NCBI RefSeq assembly: GCF_003966715.1
Contig: NZ_AP018907.1
Location: forward strand, 3,460,001 to 3,524,000
DNA: 64,000 nucleotides
Reading direction: 5' to 3'
Source: Blastochloris tepida
Lineage (GTDB): Bacteria > Pseudomonadota > Alphaproteobacteria > Rhizobiales > Xanthobacteraceae
Below, in pieces: positions 63,941-64,000 of this stretch. The notes beneath the pieces are model-generated. The model did no database searches. It was not told the DNA's origin and was given only the letters and a program-made list of their open reading frames with translations. Position 1 is the stretch's first letter. Every line of letters begins with the position of its first letter. A program made the position numbers and the translations under genes.

Positions 63941-64000
63941 TCAGTCGAGGAACGGGTTGGTCGCGCGCTCCTCGCCGATGCTGGTGGCCGGGCCGTGGCC
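63941..64000 (-). CDS. C-terminal end of a metallo-beta-lactamase-fold hydrolase (partial)
   Basis: The last 20 codons of a minus-strand gene enter the window. They read GHGPATSIGEERATNPFLD and a stop codon. The GHGPxTxxGEERxxNPF ending is typical of glyoxalase II-like MBL-fold hydrolases. The His in GHGP would be the last metal ligand. The gene continues beyond position 64000 and likely precedes arfB in one transcript. Confidence 0.75.
   Translation of the reverse strand, partial: GHGPATSIGEERATNPFLD

Overview
The window is GC-rich chromosomal DNA from an alphaproteobacterium, most likely a member of the Hyphomicrobiales (Rhizobiales). This rests on the gene orders maeB-mutS-glnD and divL-tsaE/amgK-murU-addB-addA-trxA, a class I lysyl-tRNA synthetase, a probable OlsB ornithine-lipid acyltransferase, and palindromic intergenic repeats of a kind common in Bradyrhizobium and Rhodopseudomonas relatives. 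The species cannot be named from sequence alone. No rRNA, tRNA or CRISPR array was seen.

Layout. 1-2.7 kb: a glyoxylate-reductase-like dehydrogenase, a cupin and an outer-membrane beta-barrel protein. 2.9-9.9 kb: comM, split by a 5.5-kb integrative element (about 3508-9030) that carries a large serine recombinase, a RepA-like AAA ATPase, iteron-like repeats, a 49-residue membrane protein, orphan genes and gene debris. 10-16 kb: a hybrid histidine kinase, the OlsB-like acyltransferase behind a probable Pho box, a rhodanese, an alpha/beta hydrolase and mtnA. 16.6-27.7 kb: malic enzyme, MutS, GlnD, a lytic transglycosylase and cysteine synthase.

28-40.6 kb: a collinear block with the tyrosine-type pseudo-kinase DivL, a fused TsaE-AmgK, MurU, a HicAB-like pair, AddB, AddA and thioredoxin. 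It combines cell-cycle control, tRNA modification, peptidoglycan recycling and double-strand-break repair. 40.8-49.7 kb: a Phd/VapC pair between identical repeats, LysK, a solute-binding protein, two glycosyltransferases, a metallophosphoesterase and a FAH-family enzyme. 49.8-55 kb: an RND efflux pair with a divergent TetR regulator sharing a palindromic operator. 55-59 kb: an XRE-cupin regulator and a thiamine salvage operon (thiM-thiE-thiD). 58.7-64 kb: a one-domain Lrp-like protein, an M3 oligopeptidase, an IS1634-like transposase, ArfB and the end of a metallo-beta-lactamase-fold gene.

Two repeat systems recur across the window. One is a MITE-like family of about 122 bp with 19-bp terminal inverted repeats, found near gene ends. 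The other is a set of degenerate short tandem repeats, usually 15 bp, that add pentapeptide repeats to protein N-termini or linkers and also occur between genes.
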